From assembly GCF_020026925.1 (NCBI RefSeq), contig NZ_JAIQDW010000003.1, forward strand, positions 1 through 64,000: DNA of 64,000 nt, written 5' to 3'. The notes under the pieces are model-generated. The model had not been told where the DNA came from, did no database searches, and saw nothing but the letters and a program-made list of their open reading frames with translations. Origin of the DNA: Flavobacterium hibisci. Its GTDB lineage: Bacteria; Bacteroidota; Bacteroidia; Flavobacteriales; Flavobacteriaceae. Each line of letters opens with the position of its first letter. Position 1 is the stretch's first letter. A program made the position numbers and the translations under genes. Below, piece by piece: positions 33,220 through 41,263 of this stretch.

Positions 33220-33681
33220 ATGGAATATTCAGAAAACAAAATAAAGGTTTTAAGATTTGAAGAAGCGAATGGATTTTATACAACTCCTGAAAGAAGTAAA
33301 CTTATGTCCAAAATTAAAGGAAAAGATACAAAACCTGAAATTTTGTTTCGAAAAGAATTATGGAAAACAGGGTTCAGATACCGTAAACACAACAAAAAGC
33401 TTCCTGGAAACCCTGATATTGTCAATAAAAAAAACAAGTTAGTTATATTTATCGATGGCGAGTTTTGGCACGGCTATAATTGGTCAGAGAAGAAAAATAA
33501 AATTAAAACTAATAGGGAATTTTGGATTGCTAAAATAGAACGAAATATACAACGTGATAATGAAACTAATCTAAAACTTCAAAAATTAGGTTATAAGGTT
33601 TTTAGATTTTGGGAACATGAAGTAAAAAAAGAAACTCAAAAATGTATCCAGCTAATTTTTTCTTATCTAAATGATCTTTAG
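33220..33681 (+). CDS. very-short-patch-repair (Vsr)-like endonuclease, lacking zinc ligands
   Basis: A 153-aa nuclease of the Vsr/PD-(D/E)XK fold. Vsr nicks T:G mismatches that arise from deaminated 5-methylcytosine. Seen: RSKLMSKIKGKDTKPEILFR (25-44), LPGNPDIV (61-68; the Asp66 metal ligand) and EFWIAKIERNIQRD (100-113). The zinc-site region reads FIDGEFWHGYNW (77-88) and WEHEV (131-135). E. coli Vsr has Cys66, His71, Cys73 and Cys117 as zinc ligands; here they are Glu, Tyr, Trp and His, and the His64 position is Asp79. So it is a divergent, probably zinc-free branch. The adjacent C5 methyltransferase fits the repair role. Confidence 0.82.
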   Translation: MEYSENKIKVLRFEEANGFYTTPERSKLMSKIKGKDTKPEILFRKELWKTGFRYRKHNKKLPGNPDIVNKKNKLVIFIDGEFWHGYNWSEKKNKIKTNREFWIAKIERNIQRDNETNLKLQKLGYKVFRFWEHEVKKETQKCIQLIFSYLNDL

Positions 33682-33792
33682 GCGAATAAAAAGACAATTG
33701 TTTTTTGTTCTGATTTATAACAAAAACACTTTTAATTATGGGATTTTTTGATTTATTTTTGTAACCATTGTATAACGTTAAACAACTTGGTT

Positions 33793-35034
33793 ATGAGTGA
33801 TTATATTTCATTGTCTGAAGCATCAGAATTGTTAGGAAAGAGCAAAGAAACTTTAAGACGTTGGGATAATGAAGGAAGATTGAATGCTGTACGTGAACCC
33901 ATGAGCAATTATAGAATGTACAAAAGATCTGAAATTAATAATTTATTTTCCAGTTTTATAGACAATGATATACAAGAAATCGTTTCCAATCATGTAGTTC
34001 CAGAAAATAATTATACAGTCCTTGAACTTTTCGCCGGAGCTGGTGGATTAGCAATTGGAATGGAAAAAGCTGGATTAAAATGTGTTGCTTTAAACGAAAT
34101 AGATAAATGGGCATGCGAAACTTTAAGAACTAATAGACCAAATTGGAATGTTCTTGAAGGAGACATAAAACAATTCAATTTTGTAGAATATCATAATAAA
34201 GTAGATGTCGTTACTGGTGGATTTCCATGTCAAGCATTTAGCTATGCTGGAAAAAAACTTGGCTTAGCGGATGCGAGAGGAACATTATTTTATGAATTTG
34301 CAAGAGCAGTAAAAGAAGTGAACCCTCCAATTTGTATTGGAGAAAATGTTCGAGGCTTATTAAATCATGATAATGGTAAAACCCTGCAAGGTATGATTTC
34401 AATTTTAGACGAAATCGGATATAACGTTGTTCCTGTACAAGTGCTAAAAGCAATTAATTTTAATGTTCCTCAAAAAAGAGAAAGGTTAATTTTGGTTGGT
34501 ATCAGAAAAGATATTGATATAAAATATGAATATCCAAAGCCTTACAAAAGGATTTATAATTTAAAAGATGCTCTAAAGAAAGGTGATTTATTTGATTGTG
34601 ATGTTCCACATTCAGGAGGTTCAAAATATCCTAAAAGTAAAGTTGATGTTTTAAAATTAGTCCCACAAAAAGGATACTGGAGAGACTTACCAATTGAAAT
34701 TCAAAAAGAATTTATGGGGGGAAGCTTTTATCTTGGCGGTGGAAAAACAGGAATTGCAAGAAGAATTGGTTGGGATGAGCCATGTCTAACATTGACTTGC
34801 AGCCCTGCGCAAAAACAAACAGAAAGATGCCATCCAGAAGAAACAAGGCCATTTACAGTTCGAGAATATGCCAGGATTCAAACTTTTCCAGATGACTGGC
34901 AATTTTATGGTTCTGTCGCTCAACAATATAAACAAATTGGAAATGCAGTTCCTGTTAATTTAGGAAAGGAAGTTGGATATTCTATTATTAAGTTTTTGAA
35001 TCAATATTATGATTTTCTAAATTCGAAAAGTTGA
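33793..35034 (+). CDS. DNA cytosine-5 methyltransferase with N-terminal MerR/excisionase-like HTH
   Basis: A 413-aa enzyme that methylates cytosine at C5. The C5 motifs are in canonical order: LELFAGAGGLAIG (motif I, 77-89), GFPCQAFS (motif IV, catalytic Cys, 143-150), GENVRGLL (VI, 183-190), QKRERLILVGI (VIII, about 223-233), a target-recognition region, and YKQIGNAVPVNLG (X) near the end. The first 52 residues form a separate HTH (YISLSEASELLGKSKETLRRWDNEGRL) of the MerR/excisionase type, which may let the enzyme repress its own operon. The ATG at 33793 starts exactly at this domain. The 3' end overlaps the convergent endonuclease gene by 28 nt. Confidence 0.92.
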   Translation: MSDYISLSEASELLGKSKETLRRWDNEGRLNAVREPMSNYRMYKRSEINNLFSSFIDNDIQEIVSNHVVPENNYTVLELFAGAGGLAIGMEKAGLKCVALNEIDKWACETLRTNRPNWNVLEGDIKQFNFVEYHNKVDVVTGGFPCQAFSYAGKKLGLADARGTLFYEFARAVKEVNPPICIGENVRGLLNHDNGKTLQGMISILDEIGYNVVPVQVLKAINFNVPQKRERLILVGIRKDIDIKYEYPKPYKRIYNLKDALKKGDLFDCDVPHSGGSKYPKSKVDVLKLVPQKGYWRDLPIEIQKEFMGGSFYLGGGKTGIARRIGWDEPCLTLTCSPAQKQTERCHPEETRPFTVREYARIQTFPDDWQFYGSVAQQYKQIGNAVPVNLGKEVGYSIIKFLNQYYDFLNSKS

Positions 35035-35738
35035 GAAATTTCTATTTCTTTAGCTAATTCTTCAACACCTTTATTTATTAAATCCTGAGTATCAATATTC
35101 TCTATTAGTACTTGAAGATTTTTTACTAATCCATCATAGAAATCTGGAAAACCTGTAACTCTGTGCCAAAATTCTTTGCCTATTATTACGGGATGGGTTT
35201 TGTCAATAACTTTGTAATGCATACTCAAATCCGATTGTTCGCCATAAAGAACACCTACTATAAAATCAGTATTATTAATGTTTTTAAATGCTTTATTTGT
35301 ACGAGCAAGATTAATAGTATTCGTAAATTTATTAATTAAAGGTTTTACATCTTCAGAATTAATAGTATTGGGGCCAGATTTTAACTGACACCATTTTTTA
35401 CGGTTGTCAATTTTATCAATAAATTCAATATCCATTCCTTTTATTAAAGAGCCTTCAGCAATTTTTAAGTCTACAAACATGTTTTGTATTTTTGTTCCAA
35501 ATGAGGTATTTATTGAAGTTCCTAAAACTCTTGGATAATATAAGGCTTTTGCAACTCCAAGTGGAGTATAATCATTTTCTAAAACTTTAGATAAATACTT
35601 AACAACGATTGGATTTATATTATAATTTTTAAGTTTAGAATGTGTATTAATTGAAGCAGCTATGTGGTTTTCAAAGATATATATATTGAAATACTCTACA
35701 ACTTCCTTAATTTTTTCTTCTTCTGTTATTTGTTCCAT
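35007..35738 (-). CDS. type II restriction endonuclease, EcoO109I/PmeII-like
   Basis: A 243-aa protein that I place in the EcoO109I/PmeII-like endonuclease family. Seen: VLGTSINTSFGTKIQNMF (71-88), GMDIEFIDKIDNRKKWCQLK (101-120) and SGPNTINSEDVKPL (121-134). Asp103 with Gln118-Leu-Lys120 fits the D-(X)n-(E/Q)XK catalytic pattern. EcoO109I cuts RGGNCCY; the specificity here cannot be read from sequence. It is convergent with, and overlaps, the C5 methyltransferase gene, as in many type II systems. The family call rests on remembered motifs, but the genomic setting makes a restriction enzyme very likely. Confidence 0.7.
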   Translation of the reverse strand: MEQITEEEKIKEVVEYFNIYIFENHIAASINTHSKLKNYNINPIVVKYLSKVLENDYTPLGVAKALYYPRVLGTSINTSFGTKIQNMFVDLKIAEGSLIKGMDIEFIDKIDNRKKWCQLKSGPNTINSEDVKPLINKFTNTINLARTNKAFKNINNTDFIVGVLYGEQSDLSMHYKVIDKTHPVIIGKEFWHRVTGFPDFYDGLVKNLQVLIENIDTQDLINKGVEELAKEIEISQLFEFRKS

Positions 35739-35913
35739 GTTCTCTATTCAAAATTTAAGATTGCTAAAATAAGGCTTTAATCTATTGGAAATCATAATTT
35801 TTTAAACTTAAATTAAAAATCGATATATAACAATAATTTCAATTTTATTAAAAAACAAGCAACTTTCATCAAAAAAACAAAGCAAAAAATTTCATAATCT
35901 TTCCTTAACTCAC

Positions 35914-35944
35914 TTGCCATTTCATCTAAAAAAAGATAAGTTTG
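35914..35944 (+). promoter_or_regulatory. promoter of the hibernation factor gene
   Basis: TTG at 35914-35916, a 20-nt spacer and TAAGTTTG at 35937-35944, 27 nt before the ATG. Confidence 0.6.
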
Positions 35945-35971
35945 AGAAACAATCATTAAATACAAACCGTT

Positions 35972-36286
35972 ATGAAAATTCAAATCAATACCGACAAAAA
36001 CATTGAAGGACACGCAAGATTAGAAAATTATTTTTCAGGAGAACTTGAAAAAGGTTTAGCGCGTTTTGAAGATAAAATTACCCGTATAGAAGTACATTTT
36101 GGAGATGAAAATGGAGAGAAATTCAGCTTAAACGATAAAAAATGCGTTCTTGAAGTGCGTATCGCCAATTTACAGCCGCTTACCGTTACAGAACACGCTG
36201 ATACACTGGAAAAAGCTTTTAACGGTGCTCTGGCAAAAGCCAAAAAATCACTGACTACCACTTTCGAAAAAATGAAAGCACATTAA
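35972..36286 (+). CDS. HPF/RaiA-family ribosome-associated protein
   Basis: A 104-aa protein of the short hibernation-factor family, which binds idle ribosomes in stationary phase. It has the beta-alpha-beta-beta-beta-alpha arrangement: MKIQINTDKNIEG, then YFSGELEKGLARFEDKITRIEVHFGDENG (in two helices and a strand), CVLEVRIANLQPLTVTEHAD and a C-terminal helix KAFNGALAKAKKSL. No C-terminal long-HPF extension is present, so it resembles YfiA/short HPF. It has its own promoter. Confidence 0.88.
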   Translation: MKIQINTDKNIEGHARLENYFSGELEKGLARFEDKITRIEVHFGDENGEKFSLNDKKCVLEVRIANLQPLTVTEHADTLEKAFNGALAKAKKSLTTTFEKMKAH

Positions 36287-36316
36287 AAAAAAAATATAGT
36301 ATTACCACATTTTTTT

Positions 36317-36393
36317 AAACCATATAAGTGATATAAGTTCATTTTAGTTTAAGCTTTTAATGCTTATCTGAACTTATATCACTTATATGGTTT
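36317..36393. repeat. perfect 25-bp inverted repeat (ACCATATAAGTGATATAAG family)
   Basis: Arms at 36317-36341 and 36369-36393 are perfect complements, with core CCATATAAGTGATATAAG, around a 27-nt loop. Single or degraded arms recur at 37162-37181 and 37583-37603, on the other side of the lipoprotein gene. Confidence 0.85.
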
Positions 36394-36445
36394 AATTTTT
36401 TTATGAATTAACTTATAACTTTTAACGCTTTTCACTTAACTCCCA

Positions 36446-37120
36446 CTAAGATTTCGGCAATGGTGCTCCCACGGCGATATCGCAGCGGTGACCCGGCTGT
36501 CCGTGTACTGGGTTTGTGCCTTCAGCAGTGGTTACGGGTTTTGCGCTTTCGGTGCTTAATAAAGCAGGAACTGTATTGTTTGCAGGCGGTGTTACTGTAA
36601 ATGATTTTTCGACTGTTCCGCTTTGTGCAGCTGCTGTTGTGGTAGCAGGTTTTGTAACCGGAGAATTTAAAGGCGCTCCTACCGGAATGTCACATCGGTG
36701 TCCCGGCTGACCATGCGACGGATTCATTCCTTTCCCTACTTTTACCGGAGCAGCAGTTACCGTTTTTGTGGTAACCATATTGGGCTGGCCAGCATTTACC
36801 TGAACGGTTTGTGGTGCCTGAGCGGTAACCTGCCCTTGTTGTGTTGGTGCCGAGTTTAAAGGCGCTCCAACCGCAATATCACAACGATGTCCCGGTTGTC
36901 CGTGAGCAGGATTCAGTCCTTTTGTTTCTCCTAAAACCGTATTTGGGTTTGTAGCCGGAGCCTGTGCTACCGGAGCGGCTGGTTTAGAAGTATCTTTTGC
37001 AAGTCCTAACCGGATCAGTTCAGATGTTGAAGTATTCGCCTGAGGTTCTAATTCTTTTTTACAGGAAATAAAAACTAAGGAGGCAATAACGATAGAACTT
37101 ATGTAGATTTTTGAATTCAT
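36446..37120 (-). CDS. lipoprotein with three NPxHGQPGHRCDIxVGAPL repeats
   Basis: A 224-aa lipoprotein: signal MNSKIYISSIVIASLVFISC with cysteine 20. The rest is low-complexity Pro/Ala/Thr/Gln/Val linker interrupted by three nearly identical 19-residue modules at 70-88, 133-151 and 203-221. Each reads NP-[A/S/V]-HGQPGHRCDI-[A/P]-VGAPL. Each module offers two His and one Cys in a tight HGQPGHRC arrangement, which could bind metal, haem or another ligand. From memory, single copies of this motif occur at the ends of flavobacterial lipoproteins, but I know no function. The gene is bracketed by inverted-repeat sequences. Confidence 0.85.
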   Translation of the reverse strand: MNSKIYISSIVIASLVFISCKKELEPQANTSTSELIRLGLAKDTSKPAAPVAQAPATNPNTVLGETKGLNPAHGQPGHRCDIAVGAPLNSAPTQQGQVTAQAPQTVQVNAGQPNMVTTKTVTAAPVKVGKGMNPSHGQPGHRCDIPVGAPLNSPVTKPATTTAAAQSGTVEKSFTVTPPANNTVPALLSTESAKPVTTAEGTNPVHGQPGHRCDIAVGAPLPKS

Positions 37121-37161
37121 GATTGAGGTGTTTAAAAAGCTTCCAAATATAATTTTTTTCC

Positions 37162-37181
37162 ACCATATAAGTGATATTAAG
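37162..37181. repeat. single arm of the ACCATATAAG family
   Basis: ACCATATAAGTGATATTAAG is one mismatched arm of the element at 36317-36393. The partial partner at 37583-37603 lacks the CAC of TATCACTTATATGGT. Confidence 0.55.
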
Positions 37182-37204
37182 ATAATTTAAGTTTTGAATT
37201 ATGT

Positions 37205-37367
37205 TTAACCGCTAAGTTCGCCAGGTTTTTACGCAAAGGACGCAAGGATTAAATATATCAGTTCATTTAAGTTTACTTTGTGTATTTATCTGCCAAATCT
37301 TTATGAAGGCATGCAGGTAAAAACTTCGCGTTCCTTGCGAATAGTCTTTGTGCTCTTTGCGTTTAAT
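37205..37367. repeat. GCAAAG-family inverted element, copy 1
   Basis: TTAACCGCTAAG at the left and CTTTGCGTTTAA at the right form imperfect ends; ACGCAAAGGACGCAAGG and CTTTGTGCTCTTTGCG recur inside. A cleaner copy is at 44497-44605. Confidence 0.55.
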
Positions 37368-37428
37368 TATTTAACAAATAGAATATAGTTTCGGAACGCT
37401 GAAAAAAGGCTTTTCACTTATTCGAAAA

Positions 37429-37508
37429 CACATAGCTATGTGTAGAGAAATGCATTTCTTTTATTGATCACTTTTTTTTACACATAAAACTATGTTTTTC
37501 TACGTGTT
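37429..37508. repeat. compound palindrome ACACATAGCTATGTGT / AGAAATGCATTTCT
   Basis: A 16-bp perfect palindrome at 37429-37444 is followed by a 14-bp perfect palindrome at 37446-37459. A diverged inverted copy (ACACATAAAACTATG, then TTTTTCTACGTG) lies about 40 nt further on. Confidence 0.55.
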
Positions 37509-37639
37509 AGAATTAAATTTTTATGAACTCAATAACAAGCAGCAAAATCTAAATTTCACAATACTAGAACACAATACTAAAATGAACTTATATCTTATAT
37601 GGTAAAAAACAATACCTTTAAACTCAAATAATATTCCTC

Positions 37640-38131
37640 ATGAAAAAATCAATTCTGTTCCTTTTATTAGTTACTTCTTTTGCAAATGCCCAAAATTCCG
37701 AAAAAGACAAAATCAACCAGACCCTTGATGCCTGGCACAAAGCCGCGGCTGATGTAAAATTCGACGCTTATTTTAATGCCATGACCGAAGACGCGATTTA
37801 CATTGGAACAGACGCCACAGAAAACTGGATCAAACCCGATTTTAAAGCCTGGGCTAAACCGTATTTCGACAAAGGCACAACCTGGAATTTTACCGCTTTG
37901 GAACGTCATATCTTTTTTGACAAATCCGGAAAAATAGCGTGGTTTGATGAATTGCTGAATACACAGATGAAAATTTGCCGCGGTTCAGGTGTTTTGGTTA
38001 AAGTAGGGAAAGAATGGAAGATTCAGCACTATGTTTTATCCATGACGATTCCAAATGACGAGGTGGATGCAGTGGTAAAAGTTAAAGCGCCAATCGAAGA
38101 TATTCTGATTGCCAAACTTCAAAAAAAATAA
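37640..38131 (+). CDS. secreted SnoaL/NTF2-like protein
   Basis: A 163-aa protein with a cleavable signal (1-17, ending SFANA) and one NTF2-like cone fold: KINQTLDAWHKAAADVKFDAYFNAM (in two helices), DAIYIGTDATENWI, KPYFDKGTTWNFTAL, and the strands KIAWFDELLNTQMK, GSGVLVKVGKEWKIQHYVLS. SnoaL-like domains include enzymes and ligand binders, so no activity can be assigned. Flavobacteria carry several such secreted proteins. Single gene. Confidence 0.8.
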   Translation: MKKSILFLLLVTSFANAQNSEKDKINQTLDAWHKAAADVKFDAYFNAMTEDAIYIGTDATENWIKPDFKAWAKPYFDKGTTWNFTALERHIFFDKSGKIAWFDELLNTQMKICRGSGVLVKVGKEWKIQHYVLSMTIPNDEVDAVVKVKAPIEDILIAKLQKK

Positions 38132-38347
38132 GCAATATCTTTCATTCTTATTCTAATCATTGGCTTTCCGGCACTTTACAACTCAGAATATCAATTCTAT
38201 TATAATATATTTAGCAATAATAGCGTAAATTTAGAAGCACAAAATAAGATACTCTCAAAAAAACGAGCTGAATTTTATAATATTTACTAAAATAAAAATC
38301 AAGCCTCTATTTTGTTAGCCCTTAAAATTAAAATATTTATTTTTTTT

Positions 38348-38355
38348 TAACTTTG
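38348..38355 (+). promoter_or_regulatory. -7 box of the ammonium transporter gene
   Basis: TAACTTTG lies 38 nt before the ATG. No TTG at -33 spacing was found. Confidence 0.45.
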
Positions 38356-38393
38356 ACCCCAAAAAAAATAGGGTTAAATAAAGTATTTGAAAA

Positions 38394-39773
38394 ATGAAAA
38401 TAGAAAAACGCTGGATCATTTCCTTTATTATGATAAGTATTGTTTGTATCACGGGTGCTTTTTGGCCTACTGTTACAGAAAATGATTATGTATTAGCTGC
38501 ATTTGGCACCATTGATCACATTGTACCCGCAGACGTTGCGTGGATGTTGACATCCTCCTGTCTGGTTTTGATCATGACCCCGGGATTATCTTTCTTTTAT
38601 GGCGGAATGGTAGGCAAGAAAAACGTGATTTCAACCATGTTACAAAGTTTTATTTGTCTTGGAGTGGTTACGCTTTTATGGGCTGTAGTCGCTTTTAGCC
38701 TTGCGTTTGGAGAGCCTGTAGGTTTTGGTTCAGGCGATCATTTCTACAGTTTCTTCGGAAACCCGACAACTTTTGCTTTTATGGACTATGTAGGCGTTTT
38801 GCCTCATAAACAATTGGCAACTACGATTCCGTTTATGTTGTTTGCTTTGTTCCAGATGAAATTTGCAATTATCTGTCCTGCCATCATTACAGGATCCTTT
38901 GCGGAGCGTGTTCGTTTTATATCTTATTTAATTTTCATCAGTTTATTTACCATTTTTATATATGCTCCTTTATGCCACGCGGTTTGGTATCCGACTGGAA
39001 TTTTGGGAAGCTATTTTGGCGTGAAAGATTTTGCCGGAGGAACTGTAGTACATATGAGTTCCGGATTTGCCGCTTTGGCCGGAGTTATCGTTTTAGGAAA
39101 AAGAAAAAACAGTCAGCATATTCCAACCAATATTCCGTTTGTATTATTAGGAACCGGAATGTTATGGTTTGGATGGTTCGGATTCAACGCCGGTTCTGCA
39201 CTGGCAGCAAACGGAACTGCCGCAATGGCTTTTGCCACTACAACAACTTCATCGGCTGCAGCCATGTTAACGTGGATTTTCTTTGACCGAATGAACGGAA
39301 GAAAAGTTTCAGCACTCGGAGCCTGTATCGGAGCCGTTGTTGGTTTAGTAGCCATTACTCCTGCCGCAGGTTTCGTATCGGTTCCTGAAAGTATGTTCTT
39401 CGGATTCATAACAGCATTGGTTTCAAACACAGCGGTAAACTGCAGTTTTTCAAAAAGATTTGACGACACACTGGATGTTTTTGCCTGTCATGGTGTAGGC
39501 GGAATCATGGGAATGATCCTGACTGCTATTTTTGCTCATGGCGAAGATGCAAGTTTACTGCACGGCGGATGGAGCGTTTTTGGTCATCACATGATGGCAT
39601 TAGTACTGGTTTCCATTTTCACATTCTTCGGAGCTTATTTCTTGTTCAAAGTAACGAATTTCATTATTCCGTTACGAGTTTCAGAAGAGTCAGAACTCAT
39701 TGGACTGGATTTGTCTCAGCATGATGAAACGCTGGATCCAAAATCATCACATATAACAGAACCACATTACTAA
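38394..39773 (+). CDS. amt: ammonium transporter (Amt/Mep family)
   Basis: A 459-aa inner-membrane ammonium channel with about eleven membrane helices after an N-terminal one. Seen: DVAWMLTSSCLVLIMTPGLSFFYGGMV (in two parts, about 49-75), the first pore histidine in PLCHAVW (about 196-202), FAGGTVVHMSSGFAALAG (about 214-231) and the second pore histidine in CHGVGGIMGM (about 364-373). These are the twin histidines of the Amt pore. A PII (glnB/glnK) gene, often adjacent, is not in view. Confidence 0.95.
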   Translation: MKIEKRWIISFIMISIVCITGAFWPTVTENDYVLAAFGTIDHIVPADVAWMLTSSCLVLIMTPGLSFFYGGMVGKKNVISTMLQSFICLGVVTLLWAVVAFSLAFGEPVGFGSGDHFYSFFGNPTTFAFMDYVGVLPHKQLATTIPFMLFALFQMKFAIICPAIITGSFAERVRFISYLIFISLFTIFIYAPLCHAVWYPTGILGSYFGVKDFAGGTVVHMSSGFAALAGVIVLGKRKNSQHIPTNIPFVLLGTGMLWFGWFGFNAGSALAANGTAAMAFATTTTSSAAAMLTWIFFDRMNGRKVSALGACIGAVVGLVAITPAAGFVSVPESMFFGFITALVSNTAVNCSFSKRFDDTLDVFACHGVGGIMGMILTAIFAHGEDASLLHGGWSVFGHHMMALVLVSIFTFFGAYFLFKVTNFIIPLRVSEESELIGLDLSQHDETLDPKSSHITEPHY

Positions 39774-39782
39774 CCAAAAATA

Positions 39783-39825
39783 AGCCGCAGCTTTCTCAGA
39801 TTAAAAACCTGAAAATACTGCGGCT
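39783..39825. terminator. possible terminator of the ammonium transporter gene
   Basis: AGCCGCAG (39783-39790) pairs with CTGCGGCT (39818-39825) across a long AT-rich loop. No T-run follows, so it is a weak call. Confidence 0.4.
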
Positions 39826-39870
39826 AAAATTTAAACTTCAATTCCACCTCGTCCATTCGTTTATATTGCT

Positions 39871-39878
39871 TAATTTTG
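39871..39878 (+). promoter_or_regulatory. -7 box deciding the trmB start
   Basis: TAATTTTG lies 19 nt before the GTG at 39898. It leaves room for only a short leader and supports the GTG start. Confidence 0.5.
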
Positions 39879-39897
39879 CGGAAAATTTTTGTAAAAA

Positions 39898-40575
39898 GTG
39901 GGAAGTAAAAATAAACTAAAAAGATTCAGGGAAAACGAAACATTTGAAAACGTTTTTCAGCCAACCAGAGAAGAAGTTGTAGGCGACTTAATGCCTTTGA
40001 AAGGAAAATGGAATACTGATTTCTTTAAAAATGACAATCCGTTAGTTTTAGAATTAGGCTGTGGAAAAGGAGAATATTCTGTTGGACTGGCAGAAAAATA
40101 CCCGGACAAAAATTTTATCGGAATTGACATTAAAGGTGCCCGTTTCTGGAGAGGTGCCAAAACAGCTGTGGAAGATGGCCTGCATAATGTGGCGTTTGTG
40201 CGTACTCAAATCGAATTAATAGATCATATTTTTGCTGAAAATGAAGTTGATGAAATCTGGATCACTTTTCCGGATCCTCAGATCAAATACAAAAGAACCA
40301 AACACAGAATGACCAATTCTGAGTTTTTGAAATTGTATAAAAAAATACTCAAAAAAGATGGCGTAGTAAACCTGAAAACCGACAGTGAATTCATGCACGG
40401 TTATACCTTAGGATTACTGCACGGAGAAGGACACGAAGTTTTATATGCCAACCATAATGTATATAAAAATGAAGGAAGTCCGGAAGTAGTAACTTCGATT
40501 CAGACCTTTTACGAAAAACAATATTTAGAAATAAACAAGGCAATTACGTATATTCGTTTTAAAATTAAAGATTAA
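39898..40575 (+). CDS. trmB: tRNA (guanine-N7-)-methyltransferase
   Basis: Methylates guanosine-46 of tRNA at N7 with S-adenosylmethionine. The 225-aa protein shows LELGCGKGEYSVGLAEKYPD (SAM site, about 51-70), NFIGIDIKGARFWRGAKTA, ITFPDPQIKYKRTKHRMTN (TrmB signature, about 121-139) and LKTDSEFMHGY. The start is GTG; the N terminus MGSKNKLKRFRENETFENV matches flavobacterial TrmB proteins, and no ATG is available in the right place. The LysE-like gene follows 41 nt downstream. Confidence 0.94.
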   Translation: MGSKNKLKRFRENETFENVFQPTREEVVGDLMPLKGKWNTDFFKNDNPLVLELGCGKGEYSVGLAEKYPDKNFIGIDIKGARFWRGAKTAVEDGLHNVAFVRTQIELIDHIFAENEVDEIWITFPDPQIKYKRTKHRMTNSEFLKLYKKILKKDGVVNLKTDSEFMHGYTLGLLHGEGHEVLYANHNVYKNEGSPEVVTSIQTFYEKQYLEINKAITYIRFKIKD

Positions 40576-40616
40576 ATTATTTTTTAAAACGAAATTCTAA
40601 CCCATCAAACAACCGA

Positions 40617-41255
40617 ATGGCCTTAATCACCCCTTTAGTTTCAGGTTTTATTGCTGCTGTTATCGGAATTATTCCTCCGGGATTACTGAACATGACAGCT
40701 GCCAAAATAAATCTGAAAGAAGGAAAAAAGAATGCTTTATGGTTTGTTGTTGGTGCTGTTTTAGTTATTTTTTTTCAGGTCTATGTAGCGGTTTTATTTG
40801 CACGTGTAATTGACAACAGACCGGATATTGTGACGCTGCTGCGCGAAATTGGCTTTGTGGCCTTTTCTATTTTGACCATTTATTTTTTATTTATTGCCAA
40901 AAAACCAACAGCGAAGAAAAAATCAAAGATTAAAAAAAGCAGTAAAAAAAGTCGTTTCTTTTTAGGGATGCTGCTTTCTGGTCTGAACTTTTTTCCTATT
41001 CCTTATTATGTGGTTGTAAGTGTGACACTAGCTTCTTATCAGCTTTTTGCTTTTGAAAACAATATCATCTCCATTTTTGTTTTGGGATCCGTTTTAGGTT
41101 CTTTTGCTGCTTTATACTGTTATATTGCTTTTTTTGAAAAAATAGAGCAAAAAACCGATTACCTGATGCGGAATATGAATAAAATTATTGGATGTATTAC
41201 AGGTTTGGTAGCTCTTGTAACGCTTTTTAATATTTTGAATTATTACTTCGGATAA
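40617..41255 (+). CDS. LysE-family exporter
   Basis: A 212-aa membrane protein with six hydrophobic segments. It has the family's opening pattern: GFIAAVIGIIPPGLLNMTAAK (about 9-29, with the GxxPPG motif), a charged lysine-rich cytoplasmic loop (KKPTAKKKSKIKKSSKKSR, about 97-115) and three C-terminal helices. LysE-family proteins export amino acids or related compounds. The substrate is unknown. Probably co-transcribed with trmB. Confidence 0.82.
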   Translation: MALITPLVSGFIAAVIGIIPPGLLNMTAAKINLKEGKKNALWFVVGAVLVIFFQVYVAVLFARVIDNRPDIVTLLREIGFVAFSILTIYFLFIAKKPTAKKKSKIKKSSKKSRFFLGMLLSGLNFFPIPYYVVVSVTLASYQLFAFENNIISIFVLGSVLGSFAALYCYIAFFEKIEQKTDYLMRNMNKIIGCITGLVALVTLFNILNYYFG

Positions 41256-41263
41256 TAATAAAA

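Larger units (their letters stand above)
37121..37639. other. repeat-dense intergenic region
   Basis: No gene seen in 519 nt. It holds remnants of the ACCATATAAG family (37162-37181, 37583-37603), a GCAAAG-family inverted element (37205-37367) and a compound palindrome (37429-37508). The layout looks like repeats inserted into, or flanking, one another. Confidence 0.6.
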
